Of a stretch of 64,000 nucleotides of DNA, positions 1 through 11,754 are shown piece by piece (positions within the stretch are counted from its first letter, which is position 1; each line of letters starts with the position of its first letter). Origin of the DNA: Reticulitermes speratus (lineage: Eukaryota; Arthropoda; Insecta; Blattodea; Rhinotermitidae); assembly GCA_021186555.1 (NCBI GenBank), contig JAJKFL010000006.1:6654215-6718214 (forward strand), written 5' to 3'. The notes under the pieces were generated by a model that had not been told where the DNA came from, made no database searches, and worked only from the letters and a program-made list of their open reading frames with translations. The translations under genes were made by a program, and so were the position numbers.

Positions 1-110
1 GGAGTTTGTTTCTGATCGTATTGTTTAATATTGTATATGTTAATATCTCTTATATTTAATACATTACCCAACTTATGCACTTAATAAAATACATTCAAAA
101 GTAATTATGA

Positions 111-154
111 AACTCCTACATGTTTCGGCACCGAGGTGCCATCATCAGGGAGTT
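111..154 (-). ncRNA. Hammerhead-ribozyme-like motif
   Basis: Read on the minus strand: AACTCC, then CTGATGA, an extra T, stem II GGCACC/GGTGCC with a 2-nt loop, GAAA, a short palindromic helix III ending in T, A as the presumed cleavage nucleotide, then GGAGTT. Helix I (AACTCC/GGAGTT) is a perfect 6 bp and stem II a perfect 6 bp. This fits the hammerhead order helix I, CUGANGA, helix II, GAAA, helix III, UH, helix I. Minimal hammerheads of this kind are known from Penelope-like retroelements. Activity is inferred only. Confidence 0.65.
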
Positions 155-236
155 ATCTAAACAAATTATTTGTTAACCATTTTAATAAAGGCGACGCAAT
201 ACCTGCATGCTGGCCTTGTACTGCTTTGTTCAGAAT

Positions 237-280
237 AATTCCCTGATGATGGCACCTCGGGGCCGAAACATGTAGGAGTT
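237..280 (+). ncRNA. Hammerhead-ribozyme-like motif, inverted partner
   Basis: Plus-strand counterpart of the motif at 111-154: AATTCC, CTGATGA, extra T, GGCACC...GGGGCC, GAAA, CATGT, A, GGAGTT. Helix I has one G-U pair and stem II one change relative to the partner, so both strands of this repeat carry a near-intact core. Confidence 0.6.
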
Positions 281-499
281 TTATACGTACTTTTGAATGT
301 ATTTTATTAAGTGCGTAAGTGCGAAGTGTTATTATTTAAATCAGCCCTACATAAGTGCTTGTTTTAAGAGAATTTTTCAAGAAATATGATCGAGCGTCAG
401 ACAGGAAATATCCAGAATGTATTGTTTTAAAATATTACACTATTGAATCTGTACAGTAGCATTTTTTTTAGTCTGACCTTTTGTACCTACTCAGTGTAG

Positions 500-735
500 G
501 TGTAGAGGGTTATTGTTGCACCTGATCACGCTCAATGACATACACACACACACTCGGTGGGACTCCCTTGTACGAGGGATCAGCCCATCGCAGAGGCCTC
601 TACCTGTACAACACACAACATTTACAAGAGACAACCGTCCATGCCTCTGGCGGGATTCGAACCCGCAATCTCAGCATGCGAGCGGCCGCATACCTACGCT
701 AAACACCTGGTAGCCACCGGGATCGGCCTGCAGCA
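500..735 (-). mobile_element. tRNA-derived SINE, family A
   Basis: The reverse strand holds a tRNA-like head with an A-box-like segment and the B box GGTTCGAATCC (positions about 655-665 read in reverse), followed by the family body with ACACAC-rich and GAGTCC segments. The same layout recurs at 31975, 34219, 56253, 59291 and 63838. This copy is diverged and its 3' tail is missing. No intact tRNA cloverleaf is implied. Confidence 0.75.
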
Positions 736-924
736 TATTTTCACATAATCGCCCTTATTTTTAACGCACTTAGTCCACCGGGCCTCAAGTTTCTGTATAC
801 CCCCCCCCCCAAAAAAAATGTTTTTGGTTGTCTGACAAGCCATGCGCCCACCGTGTTTTGGACTTGTTTTTGACTGTCGCCATCAGACGTGTCGATTCTA
901 TACTGCGGCGTTGACTGTCTAGGT

Positions 925-1410
925 CAGTGGTTCTCAAACTTTTTCGGTCCACCGCCCCCTTCGTTCCATATACACACTCACAGCGCCCCCCTTCCTTTAA
1001 AGAAAAAAACAAATGCGCTTTTGTTTCCAATTTTATTTTATAATTAAAAATCGTTTAAATAAAATTATAAGCGTTAAACGTAATGTTTTATGTGTTAATT
1101 AGTGAAATAAAGTTTATTATATTTTTTATGATTAACAATAATTTATCTAGCAATAGATTATTAAAAATAATATGTGCTTGAATAAGATTCATAAATTAAA
1201 ATACTAAGAAATTTAGTTAATTTTGTTATTTTTAACACAAAAATTACTTTATTTGAATTTTATTATAAAAATAAATGCAATACTTTTCAACTAGCGCCCC
1301 CCTGTGATAATAACAGCGCTCCCTTCCACCTCTCGTACCTATTAGCGCCCACCTCGGTAATCCCACCGCCCCCCCCCAGGGAGCGGTACCGCCCACTTTG
1401 GGAACCAGTG
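925..1410. mobile_element. hAT-type MITE with perfect 8-bp TSD
   Basis: The termini CAGTGGTTCTCAAAC and, reversed, CACTGGTTCCCAAAG are typical hAT ends. The flanking octamer GTCTAGGT is present exactly at 917-924 and 1411-1418. The 486-bp interior is AT-rich with repeated GCGCCCCC-type stretches near both ends, and shows no transposase reading frame. It is non-autonomous. Confidence 0.85.
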
Positions 1411-1418
1411 GTCTAGGT

Positions 1419-2234
1419 CGTAGTGACGGATGCGCGTCTCGTCCCGTGACAGTGCGTCGCAAGAATGCGATAGGCTTCGACAGATTGTAGAACGTTTGCA
1501 TTGGTGAGCTACTGTGTGTTGTTTTGGAACTAGTGTTGCACAAACTTTGTTAAAGCCAAGTGTGTCAAAACTGGTTCACAGTAACGCTGAGGGCTCATGC
1601 TTGGACAATAAACAGTATAGCGAAAATAACAAAATTAAATTAAATTAAATTTAAAAAAAATCCTGCTGCTTACTGTAACTCAGCCACGTATATTCGAATG
1701 AGAAGGGCAGTGTGTTCTGGCAGATGACGTGTCATTAGTGCAGTGAAATGAAATTGCACTTGTTCAGTGGGTGGTGTGGGTCTGAATACACCATTTCAGT
1801 GCACTGACCCCTTAGCCTTTTTTGGTGCTCGCGGTACAGTAGAATTAGGAGAACTGAAATTTTTGGTAAAAGTACACCTATTTTTAAATTACATTATTTA
1901 TTGCACGAAACATAAAATTATTGTAAAAATAAAGCTGACAAAGTGTTCATACCGATATTTAAAAAAAGATTTAACTGCATGCACAGGCATCCAAATTTTA
2001 CAAAATAGTGCCCTCTCGGCTTAAAGAGCAACGCGAGCGCAAGGAACATATTTCATCACTTTTTCTTCCTTGAAATCGGCACATTTCAGGTTCTGATAGT
2101 AATATAATTTACCAAGGTCTTATACATATTTAAATAATTCAGTTGTGTGAGTAATGAGACTCTGCTTGCACTCAGCACAACTTGTGTAAGGAATGAGCGA
2201 GCGACATAGAACTTTGCGGGCGCATATGTAAATA
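1419..2234. other. No recognised feature
   Basis: Both strands hold only short AT-rich frames without family resemblance. There is a short TTAAA run near 1635-1655. Confidence 0.5.
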
Positions 2235-2419
2235 CAGTCGAACGCGGTTATAACGTCATGAAGGGGACTGAGTATTTTGTGTCGTTGGGAACGAGTGTTG
2301 TTATAACCGAGGAATATGATGTTACAGTCAGCAGTGAGGAATTCATTGGTACCACAGCATATCTGACGCTGTAGACGAGGTGTTGTATAACCTGATGTCG
2401 TTATAACCGGGTTAGACTG
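2235..2419. mobile_element. pogo/Tigger-like MITE, 185 bp
   Basis: Inverted ends of the type CAGTCGAACGCGGTTATAACG and, reversed, CAGTCTAACCCGGTTATAACG, bounded by TA on both sides, which is the Tc1/mariner superfamily target. A sibling of exactly the same length lies at 35466-35650. There is no coding capacity. Confidence 0.75.
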
Positions 2420-2465
2420 TAGTTTACTGTTCGTGTCAGACTCCTTGAACTGCCTTCGTAGTCAC

Positions 2466-2557
2466 TGTCACCACCACCACCGCCAACACCATCACATTAC
2501 CCCCACCACTGCCGCCGCCGCCACCACCACCACCACCCCCACCACGACGAACACCAA
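2466..2557 (+). repeat. Degenerate (CCA)n microsatellite
   Basis: A run of CAC/CCG/CCA triplets with interruptions. Confidence 0.85.
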
Positions 2558-2667
2558 CAGGAACTGATGCTACCATTGTTACTAGTAACTGCTTCCAAGT
2601 TTCGTAGAGTATTGTTATGCTGTAAAGAATTATTAAAATTAGTCAGTTACGACTGAGGTAAGAGATT

Positions 2668-2860
2668 TTTCTCTTCTCCAAAATGTCCAGGCCGGCTCCG
2701 GGGCCCACCCAGCCTCCCGTTTAATGGGTACCGGTTTTTCCCCGGGGGTAAAACGGCCGGGACGTGATGCTGACAACCAGTAGGTTGAGAATGAGTGGAG
2801 ATGTGCCTTTGCTCACCGTATATGCTTCCATGGCGTGGACGGGAACAACCTTCCTAACCT
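2668..2860 (+). mobile_element. SINE family D, 5'-truncated
   Basis: Body and tail of family D: a GTCCAGGCCGG segment, GGGGCCCACCCAG, GGGTAAAACGGCCGGG and the GAATGAGTGGAGAT tail. The tRNA-like head seen in the full copy at 46846 is absent. Confidence 0.65.
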
Positions 2861-3600
2861 TTACGACTAATAATATATTATTTGATTATTTATGTATTTC
2901 ATGTATTCGTTCTTCGATTTAGAACCTCGGGGCGGACACTTGGCACGAGCTGGCACACGAACGTCTGGTGTGCCACAGCAATGTGTCACAGATGCATTGC
3001 ACCATACGAGGGTGTATTTACTTTTAACTGCGTGTGTACGTGATGGGGCATAATGCTGGCTCGTGCTTTGTAACAGGATCGAACCTGCGTAGGGTATCTC
3101 AAAGCGCTATGCTCTCGAATTTCAGTTGTTAATCGTGTGAAATCCCATAACGCGGGATGTTTTCCGCATGGATTGCATTCACCTTGTATTGGAATCTCAT
3201 TGTATAATTGTAACTCAGTTGAACACAAAGCTTCCCAGTCCGTGAGAGTGCCAGAAAATGCCGAACGTCAAATGAAACGTTCCGTACGCTTCGGTTCCAT
3301 CAAAGCGCCCCTGACCGTGGTCAGTGGAAAAGAAAGTTCGATATATGAAGTCAAAATATGCAGTTCGGACGATGGCAGTTGCAGCCGGCCTTACCCGTAT
3401 TGACGCATGGGTCAGGTGGTTCTTTGTTTTCGTAGTTTTGGGCGGTCGGTCGGTGTGTGTGTGGGAAGGGCCTGTGCGATGACTCGTTTCTGTATCGATG
3501 TGAAATCTGATATGCAGTAACATATCGCATGAAATGTAAACCTGTGCTTCCACCACGCCATTAAGTAAAACCCGTATAACGCAGGTATAGATATGCATGT
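2861..3600. other. Mostly unannotated, with one tRNA-like SINE remnant
   Basis: At about 3070-3150 a reverse-strand B-box-like segment (GGATCGAACCTGC read forward) suggests a decayed SINE head. The remainder to 3600 shows nothing I recognise. Short frames here have no family resemblance. Confidence 0.35.
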
Positions 3601-3682
3601 ATTGCGTCCGTGTATGTGTGCGTATTATATATATGTGTACATATATATAATGTGCACACATATGCATATATAGAAGGAGTGA
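3600..3682. repeat. AT/GT-rich alternating purine-pyrimidine stretch
   Basis: Interrupted TATATG/TGTGCA alternation. Confidence 0.7.
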
Positions 3683-3799
3683 GGGATGATTAACATAGAC
3701 TAGGTAGCTAGATTGATGAACAGGTAAGCCAGACACAGACAGGTACGGAATGCTAGCTAGACAAAGAAACACGATTGACAGATCGGTACGAAATGTTAG

Positions 3800-4612
3800 C
3801 TAACATAGATAGATAGATAGATATTTAGATAGATATATAGGTAGATAGATAGATAGATATTTAGATAGGTAGATAGATAGGTAGGTAGGTAGGTAGGTAG
3901 GTAGGTAGGTAGAAGAAGATAGATATATAGATATACATACATATTGATTGATTGATTGATAGAAAGACAGACATATAGGTAGATAGATAGATAGGTAGGT
4001 AGGTAGAAGATAAATATATAGATATACATACATATTGATTGATTGATTGATTGATTGATAGAAAGACAGACATATAGGTAGATAGTAGATAGATAGATAG
4101 ATAGACAGACGGACAGACAAATTGATTGATAGACGGATGGATGGATAGATAGATAGTCAGACAGACAGATTTATTGATAGACAAATAGATACACAGACTG
4201 ATTGATTGTTTGATAGGCGGATGGATAGTCAGACAGACAGACAGACAGATTTATTGATAGACAAATAGATACACAGACTGATTGATTGATTGATTGATAG
4301 ACGGATGGATAGTCAGACAGACAGATTTATTGATAGACAAATAGATACACAGATTGATTGATTGATTGATTGATTGATAGACGGATGGATAGTTAGACAG
4401 ACAGATTTATTGATAGACAAATAGATACACAGACTGATTGATTGATTGATAGACGGATGGATAGTCAGACAGACAGACAGACAGATTTATTGATAGACAA
4501 ATAGATAGACTGATTGATTGATTGATTGACGGATGGATAGACAGACTGATTTATAGATAGACTGATTGATTGGTTGATTGACAGGCGGACAGACAGACAT
4601 AAACGAAGTAGA
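3800..4612. repeat. Compound tetranucleotide microsatellite (GATA/GTAG/GATT/GACA)
   Basis: About 0.8 kb of GATA, GGTA, GATT and GACA tetramers. From about 4170 to 4490 a longer unit of about 76-80 bp (with TTTATTGATAGACAAATAGA) recurs five times, so there is a second periodicity on top of the tetramers. Long serine/tyrosine/isoleucine-rich frames on the minus strand are by-products of the repeat and not genes. Confidence 0.95.
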
Positions 4613-5405
4613 CACAGACTGACTATTTCGGTATACAGAAGAGCAAGACAGACATAGATAGTTACGAAATGTCGACCTCGCACGCTGTTACGGGGGCCGA
4701 AACGGCCGGTGAATAACACGAATACACTGCTTGCGCATTTCGGGAAAGGAGCTTAGCAACTGTAATGAAGGCGGCGATGAAGGTCGTCTTCAGGGTGACA
4801 GAGTGAAAGTTGTTTGAAAGATGTATCTACACTGCAGTGTTGTATTCCTGCCAGGGATAATTGATTTTTGTGGCAGTGTCTTCATTACCGTACACTCGTC
4901 CGGGCTATTCACGCCTGAAACATTAGCCTCTGTCTTCTTCTTTTACTCCTTCCCCCACATTTTATTTTCCTTGTCCTTCCCGTCCGTTTTCTCCGAAATG
5001 CCACTATTAACAGATCGCATTTGTCAGTAATTATGTAAGTGGCATTAGCACGAGTTTTGAAACTGGCATTAGTGAGCTAAGCACAAATAAACGTTGCCAA
5101 GTCTCTGGAAAATCTTCTGATTATAGGTGAAACATTATAATGGCACACGATTGTATAATTTAATTTAGAATTTGTTTTATGTTTTGATTGGGTCCAAAAA
5201 TTATTGTTTTATTTACGATATCGTGGTATTTTATGGTCTTGTACCATGCTGTTTGTTTCTAAAATGTTGAGACGCAACTTCTAATGCCGTAGCTCACTGC
5301 GATCCGCCCATCTGCACGCACCGAGTGTGACATGCCGGCGTCATAAGCTGAAAGTGCTGGCCATCGAAGTTTAGTGCCAGTGGTTGTTGGCCCGTAATAA
5401 AATGT
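4613..5405. other. No recognised feature
   Basis: Mixed-composition DNA. A short GGGGCCGAAACGGCCGG segment near 4695 recalls SINE family D but is too short to call. Confidence 0.4.
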
Positions 5406-5750
5406 GCTTAAGGACCGATCGTGTGAGAAATGAAGAAGTATTACACAGAGTCAAGGAGGAGAGGAATATCGTACATACAATAGAAAGAAGAAAGGCTAAC
5501 TGGATTGGTAACATCTTGCGTAGGAACTGCCTTCTGAAACACGTGATTGAAGGAAAGTTAGCAGGAAGGATAGAAATGACGGGACGACGAGGAAGAAGAC
5601 GTAAGCAGCTACTGGATGACCTTAAGGAAAAGAAAAGATACTGGAAATTGAAAGAGGAAGCACTAGATCGCACCCTGTGGAGAACTCGCTTTGGAAGAGG
5701 CTACGGACCTGTCGTAAGACAGACTGCAGAATGAATGAATGAAGGCAAAC
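5406..5750 (+). pseudogene. Non-LTR retrotransposon C-terminal tail, family 1
   Basis: An open frame ending at 5734 encodes the distal end of an endonuclease/reverse-transcriptase polyprotein: an RRKANWIGNILRRNCLL segment, a basic GRRGRRRKQLLDDL segment, then LDRTLWRTRFGRGYG and the stop. The RT domain itself is absent (5' truncation, usual for LINE insertions). The stop runs into an ATGAATGAATGAA 3' tail. Related copies are at 61050-61235 (+) and 61985-62345 (-). The frame is intact over about 108 codons but cannot be functional alone. Confidence 0.85.
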
Positions 5751-5759
5751 CGGCTGGAA

Positions 5760-6600
5760 GTCAGCTTAATAAAGTGTAAAGAATGCCTTTGGGAATTTTG
5801 CGTACTGTACCCGTTCCAAACTTCTGTTTACCGTTCGTCAGAGATGTCATGGACGGTACAGGGACGGCATATTTTGAATAAATGTAATTAAAGGAGCAAG
5901 ACTGTTCGTGATGTTCACATGTTCTGAAAACTGTGGTGGCTCAGTTCATAGGCTATATGTTGAACGCACGTTGTGTTTGTACGTGCTATGACAAATAGTA
6001 ATATCCTCTCTGACTTGTCAAGTAAAGCAGCATGCTTCAGTGAGGTAATTAGTTACCACTGCTCATTACGGACACGTGTTAATGACAGATTGTAATGAAT
6101 AGTACCTTTTGTATATATATTTATCATTATTGTGATATTTTCCTCGTTCTGTGTTACTGACCGCTCCCAACCTAAATTACTGTATTTCTTCGTAAGTAAT
6201 AAATAAGTTATACAAACAGTTATATGGTTTAGTCTAACGCAGCTGGAACCGCTGTTGGGTTCGTAGTCACTTGTGTTTTCTGCACCAGAAATTGTCTTCA
6301 ACAGACAGGTCACAAACTGTTTTGCCGACGAATCACAGGCACTGAAAGTAACCATAGTAAAAATAGTATTATTCTTGATTAAGATCGTAGAGTTAATCTA
6401 TGGAGTTGTGTAGATTGGCATAATTATAAACAGTAATGCCCCTTGGTGGTGTTTCGTGAAAGTGACTGTCTGTGTTATCTGGTGCAGTGCATGTTGAAAT
6501 ACTTTTCCACGGTGATTTTTGTCCGTGCTACAATTTACGAAGTGTGCCTATCATAAGCATCTAAAATTAAAGGATAAAGATGTCCATGTCCGTGCGATGA
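5760..6600. other. No recognised feature
   Basis: AT-rich, short frames only, no repeat shared with the rest of the window that I can see. Confidence 0.45.
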
Positions 6601-6604
6601 AGGT

Positions 6605-6835
6605 ACGTAGTAGGGGGGTGGGGGTATAGCTCCATTTTTAACCTCGGTCAACATCACGCCTCGGCTGCTTTACCTACCGCGAAACAACCCCGGTACTTAT
6701 TGAACAGGAGGCTGGTTGGCCCCAGAACGGTCTGGACGGTTTTGAAGAAGAGAAAAATTTCTTGCCCTCGCCCGGATTCGAACCCCGGACCGTCCAAGCC
6801 CTTGGCCTAGTCGCGAAGCAGCTACAAGTAAATAT
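6605..6835 (-). mobile_element. SINE family D
   Basis: Read in reverse: tRNA-like head with a GGTTCGAATCC-type B box (GGATTCGAACCCCGG read forward at about 6774), GTCCGG and CCAGACCG body, GGCCCACC-like and TAAAGCAGCC segments. The frame over this stretch on the minus strand is incidental. Confidence 0.7.
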
Positions 6836-7082
6836 TTGTACTTGTAAGTCGGTAGGTTGATGATTAGCCAGTGTCTCGAAGAGAGGCACCAACGTTTCGC
6901 AGGAAACCGCTTACTCAGTCTGGAGGGTAGAGGAGTCTCCCTTCTCCCGTTCCCACGTTGCTTTGCGGGTCTAACCAGCGGGTTCCTCTGAAACGTCGGT
7001 ACCTGTCAAACCATGACGTCACATCCAAGAAGACTCTGATCTTATTCGCCGTCGTGATAAGCTGTAAATATGTTGTCTTACG

Positions 7083-7200
7083 GGCTGGGGTGGCACTGCG
7101 GCTTCGGCTTTCAAGGCCGTGAGTTCGAATCCCGCTCTGGTTGGTTTAGGTTGCATCAGCGCCCCATGAATGGCCCTTTTCCCGGCCGAAGAGCACTAGA
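7083..7200 (+). mobile_element. tRNA-like SINE head, other family
   Basis: TGGGGTGGCACTGCGGCTTC resembles an A-box region and GAGTTCGAATCCCGC a B box. The 3' body differs from families A-D. I do not see an acceptor stem, so a functional tRNA is unlikely. Confidence 0.4.
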
Positions 7201-8480
7201 ATGCGATTGCCAGGAACGAGCAAGTGTGAGAAGCTGAAGAGAAATGTCGCCGTCTTCAGGGTTTTGCAGTGCGCAGGCCTGGTAGAATTGTGCACTAATG
7301 CCGCATTTTGAGCTCGGTTTGCTGTCGTCATTTACAGCATTACTCTGTGTGTCTCCTCCAGTTTTTCTAGTATGATGCCTTTATTTATGTCGTACCGTGT
7401 ATACAAATTGTATAAGTCTCTTAATTCTGTGCTCTTGATGCACCCTTTAATTTTCTGAAAAGCTCTCTCTTCATGCACGACTACCCACTTTGCGTTCAGT
7501 CTGCTCTCTCCCCTGCGTCTCCGAAAAATTTAATATGTGAGCGGCATTCTCCTCACATCGGCGTAGTGCACATTTTTCTCTTTCTGTCCCACTCCTTAAC
7601 CCCCCCCCCCCCCCCCCCCCCACAGTTCCGAAATCTCAGTTCGAAGGCATGCTGATATACTCCTTACATTCCTTTATTTCGCAATTTGAAATGAAATGCC
7701 GCCAAAATTATCTGTATTTATTCTCTCATGTTATTCCTCCATCATATGGCAGCAGTAAGCGATAGTATGGGCAAAGTAGAAGTGTGCATAGTTTTGGTGG
7801 GTATTTATTTTAACGTACACCTATCGAAAAATATTTCAAATAAAATGTGTACCTTAATGGGGTCTGTATTGTATGTTATGTGCAGACGTTTTGAGCTAAT
7901 TTTTTGTTGAGAAGTTTGCACATAAAGTGGAGTTTTTTTGACTGATGTGAACCAAAATTATGTTTGCCGAATAACTTTCAATGCAGACTCCTGATACGGA
8001 GTTTGGTGATAATACATCGATTGCTTCGGAGCGCGTGACGTGTTGTAAATAAATGTACTGGTGTCAGCGACCGGATCCGCGCCGTCTCCGTTCAGCGTAA
8101 GCCCCGGTTCACGCCGCGTTGTTTTGTGAGTTTCATAAACCGTGTGACTCAGCACACTGGACTTTTAATTTCTGTGGTTTCGGTGAGGTCAGCCGAGCTG
8201 CTTGTTCTGTTGTCACTCGCTCACATTCGTTTGATGAGACGTAAGTCTGCCTCGTTGTAGTACAGCTCAGTGAAGGAGAGTCTTTCTTGAGAAGCTGAGA
8301 GTTGCTCAGTTGGTTAAGAAGTTCCCCTCTTTTTATTATCACTGTGTTCACACGAGTCTGTCTGTCAGTGGTCCTTATACTCAGCCAGGTGAATACTGTC
8401 CGTCTCGTCACATAATATTCTGCCCCGTTGTTTTCTGTATAGTGCATCGCCTTAATGACCGAATGCAGGACAAAGTCATG
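7201..8480. other. Mostly unannotated; C-homopolymer at 7600-7621
   Basis: The only clear structure is an uninterrupted C tract of about 22 nt. No coding or transposon similarity recognised. Confidence 0.45.
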
Positions 8481-8483
8481 GCA

Positions 8484-9190
8484 TAAAGCTAAGCAATCAA
8501 TCCTTTGAAAATGTGGCAAAGTTCAGATATTTGGGAACAACCCTAGCAAATCAAAATTCCACTCATGAAGAAATTAAGAGCAGATTGAAGACAGGAAATG
8601 ACCGCTACCGTTCGGTCGAGAATTTTTTGTCTTCCCGTTACTTTCAAAAAATATTTAGATTAAAATACTCAGAACTATAATTTTGCCTGTTGTTTTCGAT
8701 TGGTGTGAAAATTGGTCTCTCACACTTGGGAAGGGCCTAGGCTGAGGGTGTTCGAGAATAGGGTGCTGAGGAAGATATTTGGGCCTAAGAGGGACGAGGT
8801 AACAGGGGACTGGAGAAGACTGCATAACGAGGAGCTTTATGATTGTACTCGTCACCAAATACTGTTCGGGTGATCAAATCAAGAAGAATGAGGTGGGCGG
8901 GGCATGTAGCAGATATGAGGAAGAGGAGAGGTGTACATAAGGGTTTAGCTGTGGAAACCTGACAGTAAGGGATCACCTGGAAGACCTAGGTGTAGATGGG
9001 CGGATGATGTTAAAATGGATCTTAAAGGAATCGTTTGGGAGGGTGTGGAGTTTATTCCTCTGAGTCAGGATAGGGACAGGCGGTGCTTGTGAAACAGTAG
9101 TGAATCATCGTGTTCCATAAAACGCTGGAACCGTTAGGTTCTCAAAGTTTCTGCTCCATGGAGTTAGTCACGGCCTTAACTTAAGTCCTT
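8484..9190 (+). pseudogene. Non-LTR retrotransposon C-terminal region, family 2, frameshifted
   Basis: Translated in pieces, the segment gives the C-terminal half of an endonuclease/reverse transcriptase: FENVAKFRYLGTTLANQNS... from 8504, a stop near 8680, then LRVFENRVLRKIFGPKRDEV and a GRGM / GSPGRPR-like part up to the terminal SCSIK-type end near 9120. At least three frameshifts or stops separate the pieces. The 3' tail (TTCTCAAAGTTTCTGCTCCA, then TGGAGTTAGT) is shared with the copies at 16400, 31284 and 62735. Dead fossil copy, the longest of its family here. Confidence 0.8.
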
Positions 9191-9399
9191 TCATCTCACA
9201 TGACGGAATGATCTGTGCGTTTGTGCGATGTCATTAAATAACCAAAAGAAGCTGCCAACCTATTGCAAGCAGGGTATAACCCGATAACTACTTAAGCCTC
9301 TGAAGCCTAAACAAAGCAGTATGAAAGTACTTTTGTGTCCAGTGCTCCCTGATATGCTAAGGAACAGTGCTTTGTTTGAAAGTACCCAGAATTCGCCCA

Positions 9400-9660
9400 C
9401 TTGTCCTTCTGATAAGAGTAGTATTAGGATGAGAATGGAGCAGTGGTGGAATGATACTGATTAGGGAAAACCACAGTGCTTGGAGAGGAACCTGTCCCAT
9501 TGTCATTTTCTTCACCATAAATCTCACATGGACTGGACTGGTATCGAACTCAGGCCAGTCCGTGTGAGGTTTGTACGTCGGGTTCTTCCCCGCCACTGTC
9601 ATTCCACCATTGCTCATACTCGTCTCGTCTTGATACTGCTCTTGGCGTCTCAATTACAAA
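9400..9660 (-). mobile_element. SINE-like repeat with internal inverted arms
   Basis: The segment near 9430 (GAATGGAGCAGTGGTGGAAT) is mirrored near 9600-9630, and a reverse-strand B box (GTATCGAACTCAGGCC read forward) lies between. A remnant of the same repeat is at about 30905-31010. Family not recognised. Confidence 0.45.
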
Positions 9661-9712
9661 GACCAGTGTGTTGATGCTGCTTACCCATTCGGCGAACCAT
9701 ACATAACTCAGC

Positions 9713-9732
9713 AACACACACACACACACAAC
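9713..9732 (+). repeat. (CA)n microsatellite
   Basis: Short CA run. Confidence 0.7.
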
Positions 9733-9938
9733 ATCACTACTGTCAAATGTCGTTTCAGTTAGGAAGCGACTTGAGGTACTGCCACGGAGTGTGTTTGGAT
9801 TACGTTCATCTAGATTGTGACGTCGTGTATTTACGTAGATGCGTGTCATCGTTTTGGGGAAGCAGCTGCCTCCGTTTTCAGGATAGAATAATTATTTGCC
9901 TTCATTGTCAATGCACTAGGCTCCTCCGAACTGTGGTG

Positions 9939-10088
9939 CTGTGGACCCTCGAATGAACGGACTAACATGGGGAGTGGGTGGTCCCATAATGCCGACCCCA
10001 TTGCGGACGAATATTTCGGAACGAACAGATTTCGTCCGTTATTTCCGAAATCCGTACATAAGAGGTCCGTTAATTCGAGGGTCTACAG
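9939..10088. mobile_element. Short TIR element (MITE), about 150 bp
   Basis: The ends CTGTGGACCCTCGAATGAAC and, reversed, CTGTAGACCCTCGAATTAAC match at about 22 of 24 positions. A TA follows on the right; the left flank is TG, so the TA duplication is imperfect. Probably Tc1/mariner-superfamily. No coding capacity. Confidence 0.6.
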
Positions 10089-10680
10089 TACTTGTTTCCC
10101 AGAGGACACAGCGTCATATCGTCGTAATCCAGACAGTTACAGGTAAAGATATTAAGCTCAGACGCTTCGACTAGCCGTCGTGATGTTTCACAGCGTCATC
10201 ATGTTACATCACAAAACACGTGCAGATATATTTGTGGTCGATGATCATGCCACAAGGAACTCTCTGTGAATTATCATGGAACTGGAGAGAAGGCTTTGTT
10301 TTGCGTGATTAAGATGGCCTTAGCTGAAGCTCGAAGTTGCGTCGACGTGAAGAGTGGAAATATGAATACGTGTAATTGATTGTGCTTTGCTCCAACAGAT
10401 GGTCGTTCTTCGTCATGTCGTATTGCTGATGGAAAGAGTTTGAAAATGCTTAATTAGTGTCACGGACATTCTGAACGTCCTCTTATGCACTGTTGGTGCA
10501 GAGCCTCAGAAGCGTAATGAGAGGTGCATGTCAGTGCTGAAGACTGCATGTTGTAGCTGTCAGATCATGTGGTGAAAGTTCTGTTGTACTCAGTATGTGG
10601 GGATGGTATTAACGTTGTTGGGGCGAGTTTGGCCTCAATACGCGATGCCCATTACAAATCCTGAACTTATATTTTTGTTT
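10089..10680. other. No recognised feature
   Basis: Mixed sequence with no long frame and no repeat partner noticed. Confidence 0.45.
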
Positions 10681-11025
10681 AGTTTAGTTTTCCTCCTGTC
10701 GCTCCTTGCGGAGCATAGGCCTCCTTTCAGAGGTTTCTTGGTCTCGAAGTGTGCATTCTGTAGTGAGTGAACCAGTCCACTGACTGCACAATTTCTACTC
10801 ATCCTGATATGACTGCCAGAGCCATCTAGCAGTTAATCAGGAGACTTGGGTGAGAAATGGCCGCTGAATTTTGCTTATTCATGCCCGTAAGGTTTTTTTT
10901 TACATGCCGTAAATCTACGACGGCTTTACTTCCCCTCCGAAGGAAGTTGTGCTACGGATTTTTATCGACCTCGGCCGGGATTGAACCCGCGAACCTTGGG
11001 TCCAGTGGCGAGCACGCTAACCGCT
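10680..11025 (-). mobile_element. tRNA-derived SINE, family B
   Basis: The reverse strand begins with a head (GGTTAGCGTGCTCGCCACTG) and B box GGTTCAATCCCGGCCGAGG, matching 51206-51616 closely through the ACGGCATGTAAAAAAAAACC and ATTTCTCACCCAAGTCTCCT segments. The 3' tail here (GCTCCGCAAGGAGCGACAGG) differs from the tail of the 51206 copy. Confidence 0.75.
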
Positions 11026-11523
11026 ATATTAACTTATATTAGGTTCAAATCAGTCTTTGAACAGAATTTCTTAGACGCGGTTAATCGTTCTTACTCTGAG
11101 CCATTTGAATTCATTTCATTCAATTACATCGTAGTTGTTTAATATCCATTTTAATATCTTCCTCCTATCTGTTACCTTCAGGTTTTCAAACCAGAACTTT
11201 TTATGATTTCTTGTGTCTCACATGCATGCTGCATGGCTCCACCCAACTCATCAACCTTGATTTGATCCGCGTGACTATATGGCGAAGAGTACAACAGTTT
11301 ATCAACCGCCCTCTTCTTTTTCCACACTTAATGCTAGATGTCACGTTGCAAACGCATAAAAACAAGACGTAACATATTTGGTGAAAACTGCGAACTATGC
11401 CACATTGTAGAACCTTTTTCATCGTTTTGTTAGGTTCTTTCTTTTTAATTTATTTGCCCGAGTCCCTTCTGCTCAAACACACCCATCTCACTTTACGTTA
11501 TATTGACCGTGCATTCTATAGCA
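11026..11523. other. No recognised feature
   Basis: Nothing recognised on either strand. Confidence 0.45.
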
Positions 11524-11618
11524 ATTGGAAGTTATTTATTTATCATACTATATATATATATATATATAATATTGTAATAATTGTGCATGTGTTGGTATGA
11601 TAAATAACTAACTTCCAA
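11524..11618. repeat. Inverted repeat around a TA microsatellite
   Basis: TTGGAAGTTATTTATTTATC is mirrored by GATAAATAACTAACTTCCAA, enclosing (TA)n. Directly outside, ACACCCATCT occurs on both sides (about 11478 and 11619). A small hairpin or the core of a MITE. Confidence 0.5.
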
Positions 11619-11754
11619 CACCCATCTTACGTTCGCTGTAGAATAAAGAGTATTAATAAAAAAAATACAATATATTTCAGCCTTTTCATTTTGCGGCTGT
11701 ATTTTTAAAGGTACGAGGACCGATGCGGTGGCTTAATGTTTAGAGCAGAGTGGT

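Larger units (their letters stand above)
74..319. repeat. Penelope-like inverted repeat with two hammerhead motifs
   Basis: The arms at about 78-155 and 240-314 are reverse complements: a run near CACTTAATAAAATACATTC, then the ribozyme-like block, then the mirror image. The roughly 80-bp spacer between them is unique in this window. The architecture matches the other PLE-like inverted pairs further along (14.0, 15.7, 58.5 kb). I see no coding sequence and no clear target-site duplication. Confidence 0.6.

Noticed and set aside
3215-4184. Minus-strand frames rich in Ser, Ile, Tyr and Leu
   Set aside because: They translate GATA/GACA/GATT microsatellite DNA.
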